Shown one piece after another: positions 1 through 6,405 of a DNA stretch of 7,739 nt. How positions within the stretch are numbered: the stretch's first letter is position 1; every line of letters starts with the position of its first letter. Made by a program: the position numbers and the translations under genes. Under the pieces are notes generated by a model that made no database searches, was not told where the DNA came from, and was given only the letters and a program-made list of their open reading frames with translations. The DNA is from Gammaproteobacteria bacterium (lineage in GTDB: Bacteria; Pseudomonadota; Gammaproteobacteria; Steroidobacterales; GCA-2729495), in contig JAKLLP010000095.1 of assembly GCA_023150055.1 (NCBI GenBank), forward strand, positions 1-7,739, written 5' to 3'.

Positions 1-231
1 GCTGGCCGGATCCAGTGCGCGCGCAATGGCTTGTCGATCGAGCAGATCCAGCCTCGTCTTCAGCCGGTAGCCCTGGCGACGAGCGACCTCGAGATCGAGA
101 CCCAGGCCACACAGCTGATGCGCCTGCTTCCAGACAGCGCTTCGTGACACGCCGAGTGCTCGCGCCAGCCCGGCACCGCTATGAAACTGGCCATCGGCAA
201 GAAGAAGAATCAGGCGGTCCCTGATGCTCAT
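1..231 (-). CDS. birA: BirA, biotin-[acetyl-CoA-carboxylase] ligase / biotin operon repressor, N-terminal part (truncated by window edge)
   Basis: Translating the minus strand from the ATG at 231 gives 77 residues that stay open to the window edge. They form the winged-helix DNA-binding domain of bifunctional BirA: LLLADGQFHSG at 9-19, LGVSRSAVWK at 26-35 (the recognition-helix region), then LGLDLEVARRQGYRL at 43-57 (the wing) and LDLLD at 61-65. In the family this domain binds the bio operator when BirA carries biotinyl-AMP, and the following catalytic domain, outside this window, attaches biotin to the acetyl-CoA carboxylase carrier protein in the cytoplasm. The HTH domain shows this is the repressor-type BirA and not the ligase-only form. 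The start follows the plsY stop by 7 bp, so the two are probably co-transcribed. I see no strong Shine-Dalgarno sequence. The start was chosen because it matches the usual BirA N-terminus. No bio operator or bio gene is visible here. Confidence 0.93.
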   Translation of the reverse strand, partial: MSIRDRLILLLADGQFHSGAGLARALGVSRSAVWKQAHQLCGLGLDLEVARRQGYRLKTRLDLLDRQAIARALDPAS

Positions 232-238
232 GGGAACA

Positions 239-886
239 TCAGCGATTTGGACGCCGGATCATCAGTTTCTCCATGCGGTTTTCCTGCCGCTGCAGCAGGC
301 GCCGGATATTGGTCCTGTGGGTATAAACGATGAACACGGCCAGTAGCAGCAGAAAAACCAACAACTCCCGGTTGCCGGAGGGGTGCGTAAACGCCAGAAA
401 TAGCGGCAGGACAGCCGCCGCGATCATCGTTGCAAGGCCGACAAACCCAGTGACCGCAACCACGATTACCCACATCACGACGCCGGGCAACAGGAGCTGC
501 GGCGACAACGCCATGAGCACGCCCACGGCGGTCGCCGCGCCCTTGCCACCGGCGAAATCAAACCACACCGGATAGCAGTGCCCGACGATGACAGCCCCGG
601 CGCTGCAGACCGAAATCAGCGCAGTGGACACGAGGGGCTCTTGCCCTACCAGCGCAGGAAGAACCGCGGGCAACCAGGTTGTTGCGACAAACCCCTTACC
701 GATATCGACCACCATTACAGCGAGCGCAAACCATTTGCCACGGGCGCGCAACGCATTCGTGCCGCCCGCGTTCCCGCTACCCAACGTGCGAATATCCGGC
801 CCGCCAAGAATCCTGCCCAGCAGCAGGCTGCCGTTCAAGGAACCTATCAGATAGCTCAGAAGGGTCGTGAGTCCGAGTTCGAGCAT
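239..886 (-). CDS. plsY: PlsY, acyl-phosphate:glycerol-3-phosphate acyltransferase
   Basis: A complete 215-residue polytopic membrane protein of the PlsY (YgiH) family, close to the usual length. PlsY transfers an acyl chain from acyl-phosphate to sn-glycerol-3-phosphate, making lysophosphatidic acid at the inner membrane, the first acylation step of phospholipid synthesis. Three signature motifs are visible: GSGNAGGTNALR at 36-47 (glycine/asparagine-rich motif 1, with Ala-Gly-Gly where many members have Pro-Gly-Ala), GHCYPVWFDFAGGKGAAT at 102-119 (motif 2), and HRTNIRRLL at 190-198 (motif 3). Hydrophobic segments lie at about 5-25, 52-70, 86-104, 125-163 and 173-188. The C-terminus is short and basic. 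The start has only a weak Shine-Dalgarno match, but its N-terminus fits the family. An extended -10 promoter element lies just upstream. birA follows 7 bp downstream. Placing plsY between an M61 peptidase gene and birA is not the arrangement I know from enterobacteria. Confidence 0.95.
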   Translation of the reverse strand: MLELGLTTLLSYLIGSLNGSLLLGRILGGPDIRTLGSGNAGGTNALRARGKWFALAVMVVDIGKGFVATTWLPAVLPALVGQEPLVSTALISVCSAGAVIVGHCYPVWFDFAGGKGAATAVGVLMALSPQLLLPGVVMWVIVVAVTGFVGLATMIAAAVLPLFLAFTHPSGNRELLVFLLLLAVFIVYTHRTNIRRLLQRQENRMEKLMIRRPNR

Positions 887-910
887 AGGGACAGATCGCC
901 GCCTCAGGCA

Positions 911-919
911 ATTCTAGCA
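911..919 (-). promoter_or_regulatory. Putative extended -10 promoter element for plsY-birA
   Basis: Read on the minus strand, 919 to 911 is TGCTAGAAT, an 8 of 9 match to the extended -10 consensus TGnTATAAT. It lies in the 64-bp gap between the M61 stop and the plsY start, correctly oriented. It would start transcription near 904, leaving a leader of about 18 nt. No good -35 hexamer stands at 17 bp (GCGGAT), as is common for extended -10 promoters. This would let plsY and birA be expressed independently of the ctlX-M61 pair. It rests on motif match and position only. Confidence 0.4.
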
Positions 920-950
920 TCCGAGCCGCCGCCATCCGCGGAAACGGACT

Positions 951-2786
951 TCATTCACCGGAGAAACCGAGCCACTGCTGGCGGCGAGACAAAGCATCTC
1001 CTGTTGCCTGCTGGTCCAGAGTGAGGTAACAAGTGTCACGGGGCGCTTCTGCAGGTGTGACGTACACGCGCAACAACTCCTCGCGCCTGAGGAGGTACAT
1101 CTCCACGGGCTGATCGGTCCGCAGGCGGCGGGTTACTTCTGCAAGACTGGCGGTCCCGATTCGCCTGCCCGCAATGGCAACCAGTTCGTCGTTTGGCACG
1201 AGCCCGGCCCGCTGGGCCGGACCATCATCGAGTACATGCTTCACGATCACTCTGCCGTGATCGCTGCGGATAAGAATCCCAAGCCAGACACGCGCTGCTT
1301 CGTTAGGCGTACCTGCGGTACCGCCGGCATCGCCATGACCGGTCGCCCGCCGCATATTCAGTCGCACGCCAAACTGCGCCAGCAGGATACCCACCGGTGG
1401 ATCCTGAGTTGTTCTTAGTGCTGCGCGAAAAAAATCCCCGAGGTCGAGCCCGCTGGTCTCAGCGGCGATCTCTTCGAACACCCCCTCCGCCAGACCATGC
1501 CCTGCATCCCCGTGCGTACGCCAGAGCACACGCATGATGTCATCGAGCGAAATTCGACCCTGCGTCCTGAGTCGCACCTCGAGATCCAGGGCCAACGCAA
1601 CCATCGCGCCTTTCCTGTAATAGCTCACCTGCGAATTCGGGCTGTTCTCGTCCGGCCTGTAGTGCTTGATCCAGGCGTCGAAGCTCGCCTCCTCCAGCGT
1701 CTGGCGCATCCGGCCGGGCGTCCGGAAAACTGAGGTCAGCAGCTGACCGAGCGCTTCGAGGTATGCCTGAACCGAAATCAGTCCGGCGCGAAGCAGCATC
1801 AGATCATCGTAATAGGAGGTGATTCCCTCGACGACCCAGAGCTGCCGGGTATAGACCTCACGATCGATTTCGTGAGAAACGAACTCGGCCGGCCTGATGC
1901 GCTTGCCATTCCAGAGGTGAAAATACTCATGACTGGCAAGACCGAGGAACTTCCGGTACCGGGAATCTGCAGCCGTAGCACCAACGCATGGCAGGTCATC
2001 ACGATGACAAACCAGCGCGGTCGAACACCGGTGCTCGAGCCCTCCGAAACCTTCGCCGTTCAGGCGGACCAGGAAGAGGTATCGGGAAATCGGGACGGCC
2101 CCACCGAAAAACCGCATCTGCTGTCCACACAGGGTCGCAAGGTCGCTCGTCACCCGATCGAGGTCGGCATCGTGGCTTCCGGCCAGGACAATGGCATGCG
2201 ACACTCCCTCAGCGGTGAATTCATCTCTCGACACTGCACCAACGAGGATCGGGTGGTCGATCAGCTCCTCGTAGCTCGCGGCCTCGAAAGCTCCGAACTC
2301 CCACTCGGCGCCGGTCAAACGGGCCAGGGTCGTTGCGACCTCCCAGCTTTCCACTCCAGCCTGGTCACCCGGGCTGAAATGCACCACATGCCTCTCATTT
2401 TCTAGTCCATGTATCCTGAAGAAGGCGCTGGCGCCATTGATGAACAGACCTGAACGATCGAGGCAGGCACCCCTGACCGATGGGTCGGCTGCGTAGATCT
2501 GGGCGCTGAGCAACAACTCACCCACAATCGGCACCGCGCGCCAGGTCGCCTTATCCGTCTTTCGCAGGGTCACCTCCCGTCCATCTCGATCGGTCGCGAC
2601 AAGGGAAAGTACGTGCCTGGCGAAATCCCGGACCAAATAACTCCCGGGCGTCCATGCCGGCCAGGACAACACCTGCCCGGCCGGATCGGGCGAGCGTATA
2701 CGGCACTGAACTTCTATGATCCGCCGGTTAATATCCAGTGGACGCACGTGGTATACAGCTGGGGACTCAGTATCTGCAACGCTCAT
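951..2786 (-). CDS. M61 family metallopeptidase (glycyl aminopeptidase-like) with C-terminal PDZ domain
   Basis: A complete 611-residue protein with the M61 architecture. The N-terminal beta domain (about 10-180) contains WPAWTPGSYLVRDFARHV at 42-59, typical of the family. The catalytic domain carries the zinc motif HEYFH at 286-290 (two histidine ligands and the catalytic Glu287), followed by LWNGKRIRPAEF. The third ligand is Glu320 in WVVEGITSYYDD. A PDZ domain follows at about 495-580 (WLGILI, then GPAQRAGLVPNDELVAIAG). Characterised M61 enzymes release N-terminal residues, notably glycine, from peptides. The substrate here is unknown. No signal peptide or membrane helix is visible, so a cytoplasmic location is inferred. 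A Shine-Dalgarno GGAG at 2799-2796 sits 9 nt before the ATG and overlaps the end of ctlX, which suggests translational coupling with that gene. All zinc and catalytic residues are present, so I expect an active enzyme. Confidence 0.93.
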   Translation of the reverse strand: MSVADTESPAVYHVRPLDINRRIIEVQCRIRSPDPAGQVLSWPAWTPGSYLVRDFARHVLSLVATDRDGREVTLRKTDKATWRAVPIVGELLLSAQIYAADPSVRGACLDRSGLFINGASAFFRIHGLENERHVVHFSPGDQAGVESWEVATTLARLTGAEWEFGAFEAASYEELIDHPILVGAVSRDEFTAEGVSHAIVLAGSHDADLDRVTSDLATLCGQQMRFFGGAVPISRYLFLVRLNGEGFGGLEHRCSTALVCHRDDLPCVGATAADSRYRKFLGLASHEYFHLWNGKRIRPAEFVSHEIDREVYTRQLWVVEGITSYYDDLMLLRAGLISVQAYLEALGQLLTSVFRTPGRMRQTLEEASFDAWIKHYRPDENSPNSQVSYYRKGAMVALALDLEVRLRTQGRISLDDIMRVLWRTHGDAGHGLAEGVFEEIAAETSGLDLGDFFRAALRTTQDPPVGILLAQFGVRLNMRRATGHGDAGGTAGTPNEAARVWLGILIRSDHGRVIVKHVLDDGPAQRAGLVPNDELVAIAGRRIGTASLAEVTRRLRTDQPVEMYLLRREELLRVYVTPAEAPRDTCYLTLDQQATGDALSRRQQWLGFSGE

Positions 2787-2792
2787 CTGTGA

Positions 2793-3728
2793 TCACTCCG
2801 GTACGGCACGAGGCAGCAGGATGTCGGCGAGCATACATCGGACGCTGCCGCCACCCACCGCCTCTATGAGAGGCAGTGGCACTGCCAGCAGGCGGCCATG
2901 AGCGGATAATGCGGTCAACTGCGCGGTCGAAAGGGCGGCATGTGCAGCAGCGGACATTGCTATCACGGGTTCGCGTCGAGCCGTGGTCATCTGCAGCACA
3001 TTGGCAGAGAAGCTTTGCATCTGCCGGTAGTCGATCTCGATGATTTCACGCCCGCTGGATATCAGCTTATCCATTACCCGGCGACGCTCGAGAGGATCGG
3101 TAATGACATCGGCGCAGACGATTGCATATTGCTCGCCAAGACTCATCATCACGTTGGTGTGATAGAGGGGTCGGCCACGGTGGTCGCAGGTGTCGAACTC
3201 GATGACATCCACGCGCAGTTCCCGCTTGAGATGGCTGATGGCTTCCGGATGGGTGCGACTCGATAGTGCCGCGAAAGCGAGCCCATTCCGATGGTCGAAG
3301 ACCAGGCTGCCGGTGCCTTCCAGAAACACGGCTCCTGTCTCGAGCGACGACAAGTCAACGAGCCGGCTGGCGCTGAACCCGCCTTGTTCCTGAACCTGGC
3401 GGATCAAATCGAGACGTCTCTCCGGCCTGCGGTTCGGAGCTGCCATCGGATAAACCACGACACTCCCATCCCCGTGGAATGACACCCAGTTGTTGGGAAA
3501 AACCGCGTCCGGCTTGACCGGCCACTGCGTATCGTTGCCGACCAGTGTCCTGACACCAGCGGCCGCAAGGCAATCGACCAAACCATCGAACTCGACCAAT
3601 GCCTGGCGCCAGCAATTAGCAGGCGCCTCCGGCATGGTCATCTGGAATGAGTTGGTCGATGCCGTCTGGTCGTTCGACCCAAAGTGACAGGGTCGAACCA
3701 GGAATACGTCACCAGCAATCTGACTCAT
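2793..3728 (-). CDS. ctlX: CtlX-like hydrolase of the amidinotransferase/arginine deiminase superfamily (probable citrulline ureidase)
   Basis: A complete 311-residue protein of the guanidine-modifying (pentein) superfamily, most like the group named citrulline utilization hydrolase CtlX. The N-terminus VFLVRPCHFGSNDQTASTNSFQ (8-29) is the hallmark of this group. Further conserved segments are PDAVFPNNW at 73-81, FLEGTGSLVFD at 135-145, DHRGRPLYHTNVMMSLG at 182-198 and GGGSVRCML at 292-300. By homology Cys298 is the nucleophile, His190 the general base, and acidic residues such as Asp74 and Glu137 hold the guanidino or ureido group. The described CtlX reaction is hydrolysis of L-citrulline to L-ornithine, ammonia and CO2 in the cytoplasm. 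Arginine or dimethylarginine hydrolysis remains possible, because residues setting specificity cannot be judged by eye. It is the first gene of its run, 6 bp before the M61 gene and divergent from the glycosyltransferase operon. Its own ribosome binding site is weak. Confidence 0.82.
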   Translation of the reverse strand: MSQIAGDVFLVRPCHFGSNDQTASTNSFQMTMPEAPANCWRQALVEFDGLVDCLAAAGVRTLVGNDTQWPVKPDAVFPNNWVSFHGDGSVVVYPMAAPNRRPERRLDLIRQVQEQGGFSASRLVDLSSLETGAVFLEGTGSLVFDHRNGLAFAALSSRTHPEAISHLKRELRVDVIEFDTCDHRGRPLYHTNVMMSLGEQYAIVCADVITDPLERRRVMDKLISSGREIIEIDYRQMQSFSANVLQMTTARREPVIAMSAAAHAALSTAQLTALSAHGRLLAVPLPLIEAVGGGSVRCMLADILLPRAVPE

Positions 3729-3799
3729 GCCCTATGGTCCAATATGCTTTTGGCTTTGCCATGCTCTAGACTGCTTCACAGGCCTGTTTATGCAGACTC
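3729..3799. promoter_or_regulatory. Divergent intergenic region (ctlX leftward, glycosyltransferase operon rightward)
   Basis: These 71 bp separate two divergent start codons and must hold at least one promoter unless expression comes from within the genes. The region is AT-richer than its flanks. On the plus strand a tentative sigma-70 pair is CTGACT at 3720-3725, a 17-bp spacer, and TATGCT at 3743-3748, each matching 4 of 6 consensus bases. On the minus strand TTGGGA, 18 bp, then CATAAA (about 3817-3788) is equally weak. The palindrome TCTAGA lies near the middle. No clear operator or riboswitch structure is visible. Confidence 0.4.
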
Positions 3800-4873
3800 A
3801 TGTCCGTGCCTCCCAAAATCCTCGCGATCAGCAACTATGACAAGCCCGGCATCCACGACATCAGGCCCGAGGCCGAGATGTTCATCGGGCTGAAGAGCCG
3901 CGGCGTAAATATAGAGTTCATGACCAAAAGGGACTGCTATTACGGTCAGCGGCTAATCGAATGTGGCATACCTGTTTACAACCACGTGCCACGCCGTAAG
4001 TTCTCGTCGACGTCCATCCGGGTCATTCGCCGAGTGCTCACGGAGGGTCACCACGACATCATTCACCTGTTCAACAACAATGCCATCGTCAACGGCATCT
4101 TCGCTTCACTTCGGTTACCGGTCAAAGTCGTGACCTATCGCGGCCAGACCGGGAACATCTCCCGACGCGACCCCACCTGCTACCTGACTCACCTGAGCCC
4201 GCGTGTCGATCGGATCGTGTGCGTGTCCGATGCGGTACGTCAAAGCCTGGCAAATGAGGTCTCCGACCCCGCCAAACTGGTGACGATCTACAAGGGCCAT
4301 GACCTGTGCTGGTACCGGGACGCCAAGCGGCTGGACCGGGCCAGCCTCGGGGTTCCCGCCGACGCGTTCCTGCTCGCCTGCGTGGCTAATTACCGGCCGC
4401 GCAAGGGTATCGAGGTCCTGCTCGAAGCCACGCACCAGCTCCCGGCGGATACGCCTATCCATCTGCTTCTGGTCGGCCGAGGCATGGACGAGCGGACGGT
4501 CAGGGAGCTGGTCGCCACGACCGTGCTGCCGTCGATCAAGCGCGAAGGCCTGCCGAAGACCGTGGTCGAATCCATGGCGCTTGGCATCACACCGATCGTC
4601 ACCGCGACTGGTGGCGGTCCGGAACTGGTGACTCACGAAGAGTGCGGCTTGGTCGTGCCCCCGGGCGATGCTACAGCGCTCGCAACCGCGATGCTTCGGC
4701 TGCAGTCGGACCGCGGTCGGAATCACCGCATGGGGCAGGCCGCCAGGCAAAGGCTGGGTAGCCAGTTTACGCTCGAGGCGTCCATCGAGGCACACTTGCG
4801 ACTGTATCGCGAATTGGCCGGCGACGTGCGGCCTCGAGAGCAGGGGCCGGCATCGCAGAGGAGTCAACGATGA
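3800..4873 (+). CDS. Family 4 glycosyltransferase (GT-B fold) with an apparent internal deletion
   Basis: A 357-residue protein of the glycosyltransferase 1/4 type, which moves a sugar from an NDP-sugar to an acceptor, here probably an LPS or other surface glycan on the cytoplasmic face of the inner membrane. The N-terminal Rossmann domain (about 5-165) starts with KILAISNYDKPG and includes IIHLFNNNAIVNG (87-99) and DRIVCVSDAVRQSL (137-150). The C-terminal domain starts at LLACVANYRPRKGIEVLLEA (191-210), where Arg201/Lys202 fit the diphosphate-binding pair. The EX7E motif is Glu249 and Glu257 in REGLPKTVVE, followed by TATGGGPELV. Oddity: only 13 residues separate GRG (226-228) from VLPS (242-245), where relatives usually have about 40, including the beta strand and the Gly-Phe/Tyr segment near the nucleotide base. 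The reading frame is intact. The start has no clear Shine-Dalgarno. The stop overlaps the next start (ATGA). Activity is doubtful. Confidence 0.88.
   Translation: MSVPPKILAISNYDKPGIHDIRPEAEMFIGLKSRGVNIEFMTKRDCYYGQRLIECGIPVYNHVPRRKFSSTSIRVIRRVLTEGHHDIIHLFNNNAIVNGIFASLRLPVKVVTYRGQTGNISRRDPTCYLTHLSPRVDRIVCVSDAVRQSLANEVSDPAKLVTIYKGHDLCWYRDAKRLDRASLGVPADAFLLACVANYRPRKGIEVLLEATHQLPADTPIHLLLVGRGMDERTVRELVATTVLPSIKREGLPKTVVESMALGITPIVTATGGGPELVTHEECGLVVPPGDATALATAMLRLQSDRGRNHRMGQAARQRLGSQFTLEASIEAHLRLYRELAGDVRPREQGPASQRSQR
4856..4863 (+). promoter_or_regulatory. Ribosome binding site of the family 2 glycosyltransferase gene
   Basis: The sequence CAGAGGAG lies in the 3' end of the family 4 glycosyltransferase gene, 6 nt before the ATG at 4870. 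Together with the ATGA stop/start overlap it indicates translational coupling and supports 4870 as the start. Confidence 0.7.
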
Positions 4874-5652
4874 TCACCGGAATCATCATCACGCTGAATG
4901 AATCCACGCACATCAGCGACTGCATCACCTCTCTCAGGGAGGTCTGCGACGACATCATTGTCGTCGACTCGTTGAGCACGGACGACACGGCGGAGAAGGC
5001 CGGCCAGGCCGGAGCCCGGGTGATTTCCCAGGCGTACCTCGGTGACGGACCCCAGAAGAACGTGGGCATCGAATTCGCCCGTAACGAGTGGATTCTCAGT
5101 GTCGATGCCGACGAGCGACTGACCGAGGGCATGGTGGAGGCGATCAGGAAGCTGGATCTCCGCTCGACCCCACATGATGCTTTCGCCTTTCGCCGGCGCA
5201 ATTACGTCGGGAGCCGATGGATCCGCTACTGCGGCTGGTACCCGGACTACTGCATTCGCCTGTTCGACCGCCGCAGGACACGCTTCGCCGAGGCGCGACA
5301 GCATTCATCCGTCCAGGCAACAAATCCGCAACGAGTGCAGGCCGACCTCATCCATTACTCGTATCAGGATCTGGGCCAACTGTTCTGCAAACCGGGCCGC
5401 AACTTCAGCGGACGGGCGGCCAAGATCATGTACCTGGAAGGCAAACGCGCGAGCCCGGTCTCTCCGTTTCTTCACGGAGCGAGCGCCATGTTCCGGAAGT
5501 ACCTCCTGCAGGGAGGCTTTCTGGGTGGAGTGGACGGCATGACGGTAGCGCTGTCCGCCGCAGTGAACAGCTACATCAAGTACGCGAAGCTACTTGAACT
5601 GCAACGTGACCCGGCGGTCCTGGAGCGAACGGACTTTGACCGGGTGTGGTGA
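4870..5652 (+). CDS. Family 2 glycosyltransferase, WaaE/KdtX-like (LPS-core type)
   Basis: A complete 260-residue GT-A glycosyltransferase, close to the usual length of the WaaE (KdtX) group, whose studied members add a beta-1,4-glucose to the LPS inner core. The N-terminus MITGIIITLNES (1-12) with DDIIVVDSLSTDDT (27-40) is the nucleotide-binding part. GDGPQKNVGIEFA (58-70) and LSVDADER (76-83) follow, with DAD as the metal-binding DXD-type motif. CGWYPDYCIRLFDR (121-134), HYSYQDLGQLFCKPGRNFS (162-180), GKRASPVSPF (191-200) and the tail GGFLGGVDGMTVALSAAVNSYIKYAKL (215-241) are typical of this group. I expect a peripheral inner-membrane enzyme. It overlaps the preceding gene by 4 bp and is 15 bp from the next, so all three are probably one transcript. 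No kdtA (waaA), coaD or other waa gene lies alongside, so the acceptor and sugar cannot be named; a capsule or exopolysaccharide role is possible. Confidence 0.9.
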   Translation: MITGIIITLNESTHISDCITSLREVCDDIIVVDSLSTDDTAEKAGQAGARVISQAYLGDGPQKNVGIEFARNEWILSVDADERLTEGMVEAIRKLDLRSTPHDAFAFRRRNYVGSRWIRYCGWYPDYCIRLFDRRRTRFAEARQHSSVQATNPQRVQADLIHYSYQDLGQLFCKPGRNFSGRAAKIMYLEGKRASPVSPFLHGASAMFRKYLLQGGFLGGVDGMTVALSAAVNSYIKYAKLLELQRDPAVLERTDFDRVW

Positions 5653-5653
5653 C

Positions 5654-5659
5654 GGAGGA
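5654..5659 (+). promoter_or_regulatory. Strong Shine-Dalgarno of the methyltransferase-like gene
   Basis: GGAGGA stands 8 nt upstream of the ATG at 5668, in the 15-bp gap after the previous stop. It is the best ribosome binding site in the window and fixes this start over the in-frame alternatives. Confidence 0.75.
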
Positions 5660-5667
5660 AAGCCCTG

Positions 5668-6333
5668 ATGTCGCTCGGACGCCAATTGCGCGAGGTCTTA
5701 CGGCCGGTATTTCCGGGTTTTTTCGTCCTTGCCAAAGGCATTGGCCTGCTCTACTCGCCGCGGTCCTTTCTGCGAAACTCCGGGTACATCCGCTCGGTGA
5801 GAACCTATCGCCCGTGCCGTGCCGATGGGTCGCCGCTACCGTGGATGAACTATGCCGTGATAGCTTTTCTCGAGCAGCGTTTACGGCGGGAAATGTCCCT
5901 GTTTGAATTCGGCAGCGGCAACTCGACGCTGTTCTTTGCCGGCCTGGTCGGGAAAGTCGTCTCTGTCGAAAGCGACCCGGCCTGGCACGAGCGGGTAGCA
6001 CGGCAAGTACCGCCGGGCGTGGAACTGATTCTCTGCCATCCGTTCGACGAACAACGCTATCTGCAGGCACTCGCCGAGCAGGGCACCGCATTCGACGTCA
6101 TCGTTGTGGACGCCAAAGCGAGGGAAGCCTGCCTCGCCGAGTGCTGGCGCTGGCTGAGCCCGGGTGGCGTGATACTCCTCGACGACTCCTCGCGGCCGCG
6201 TTACCAGGCTGCCATCGAGGGTGTCATGGCGAGGGGATTTCGGCGAATAGATTTCGAGGGGCTGAAACCGGGTGGCATCAGGGCGTATCGGTCCACGATC
6301 TTCTACCGCGACGGCAATGTGCTGACGATATAG
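5668..6333 (+). CDS. Class I SAM-dependent methyltransferase-like protein, glycan-operon associated
   Basis: A complete 221-residue protein with a Rossmann-type methyltransferase core. The N-terminus has a short hydrophobic stretch (about 13-29) that may touch the membrane. SPLPWMNYAVIAFLEQRL at 55-72 precedes motif I, FEFGSGNSTLFFA (79-91), the SAM-binding loop. VVSVESDPAW (97-106) holds the acidic residue expected to bind the ribose. FDVIVVDAKAREACL (142-156) and LSPGGVILLDDSSRPRY (163-179) follow, and the conserved tail is RSTIFYRDGNVLTI (208-221). I recall uncharacterised relatives in bacterial glycan clusters with this order of motifs and the same FYR...N.L.I ending. They usually have Ile-Asp-Gly where this protein has Val-Asp-Ala (147-149). 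The substrate is unknown; a sugar or lipid-linked glycan is inferred from the two glycosyltransferases before it. It is the last gene of the operon and ends 28 bp before the rRNA terminator. Confidence 0.8.
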   Translation: MSLGRQLREVLRPVFPGFFVLAKGIGLLYSPRSFLRNSGYIRSVRTYRPCRADGSPLPWMNYAVIAFLEQRLRREMSLFEFGSGNSTLFFAGLVGKVVSVESDPAWHERVARQVPPGVELILCHPFDEQRYLQALAEQGTAFDVIVVDAKAREACLAECWRWLSPGGVILLDDSSRPRYQAAIEGVMARGFRRIDFEGLKPGGIRAYRSTIFYRDGNVLTI

Positions 6334-6360
6334 AGCGAGCCGAAGTGAGCGCGATGGAGC

Positions 6361-6392
6361 AAGAAAAAGCCGCTCCGTTCACACGGAGCGGC
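6361..6392 (-). terminator. Rho-independent terminator of the rRNA operon
   Basis: A perfect 10-bp inverted repeat, GCCGCTCCGT at 6369-6378 and ACGGAGCGGC at 6383-6392, encloses a 4-nt loop. On the minus strand the stem is followed by five T residues (6368-6364), the form of an intrinsic terminator. It lies about 13 bp beyond the 5S 3' end, so it ends the rrn transcript. From the plus side the stem is followed by CTATCCCGG, with no T-tract, so it should not efficiently stop the convergent glycosyltransferase operon. Confidence 0.9.
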
Positions 6393-6405
6393 TATCCCGG
6401 AAAAG

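Noticed and set aside
578..1024. A 148-codon plus-strand open frame across plsY and the M61 3' end
   Set aside because: Low-complexity, hydrophilic composition with no domain, spanning two well-supported genes on the other strand.
1872..2405. A 177-codon plus-strand open frame antisense to the M61 peptidase gene
   Set aside because: No motif, no ribosome binding site, and the opposite strand encodes the zinc-site region of a well-recognised enzyme.
3790..3840. A possible 16-codon upstream open frame overlapping the family 4 glycosyltransferase start
   Set aside because: It starts at an ATG with no ribosome binding site and encodes nothing recognisable; no evidence of a leader peptide or attenuator.
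4115..4867. A 250-codon open frame on the minus strand opposite the family 4 glycosyltransferase
   Set aside because: Its translation has no recognisable domain and it lies wholly antisense to a gene with clear family motifs. It is a by-product of high GC and codon bias.
6361..6392. The hairpin as a bidirectional terminator
   Set aside because: Only the minus-strand reading has a T-tract after the stem. On the plus strand the stem is followed by CTATCCCGG, so I annotate it for the rRNA operon only.
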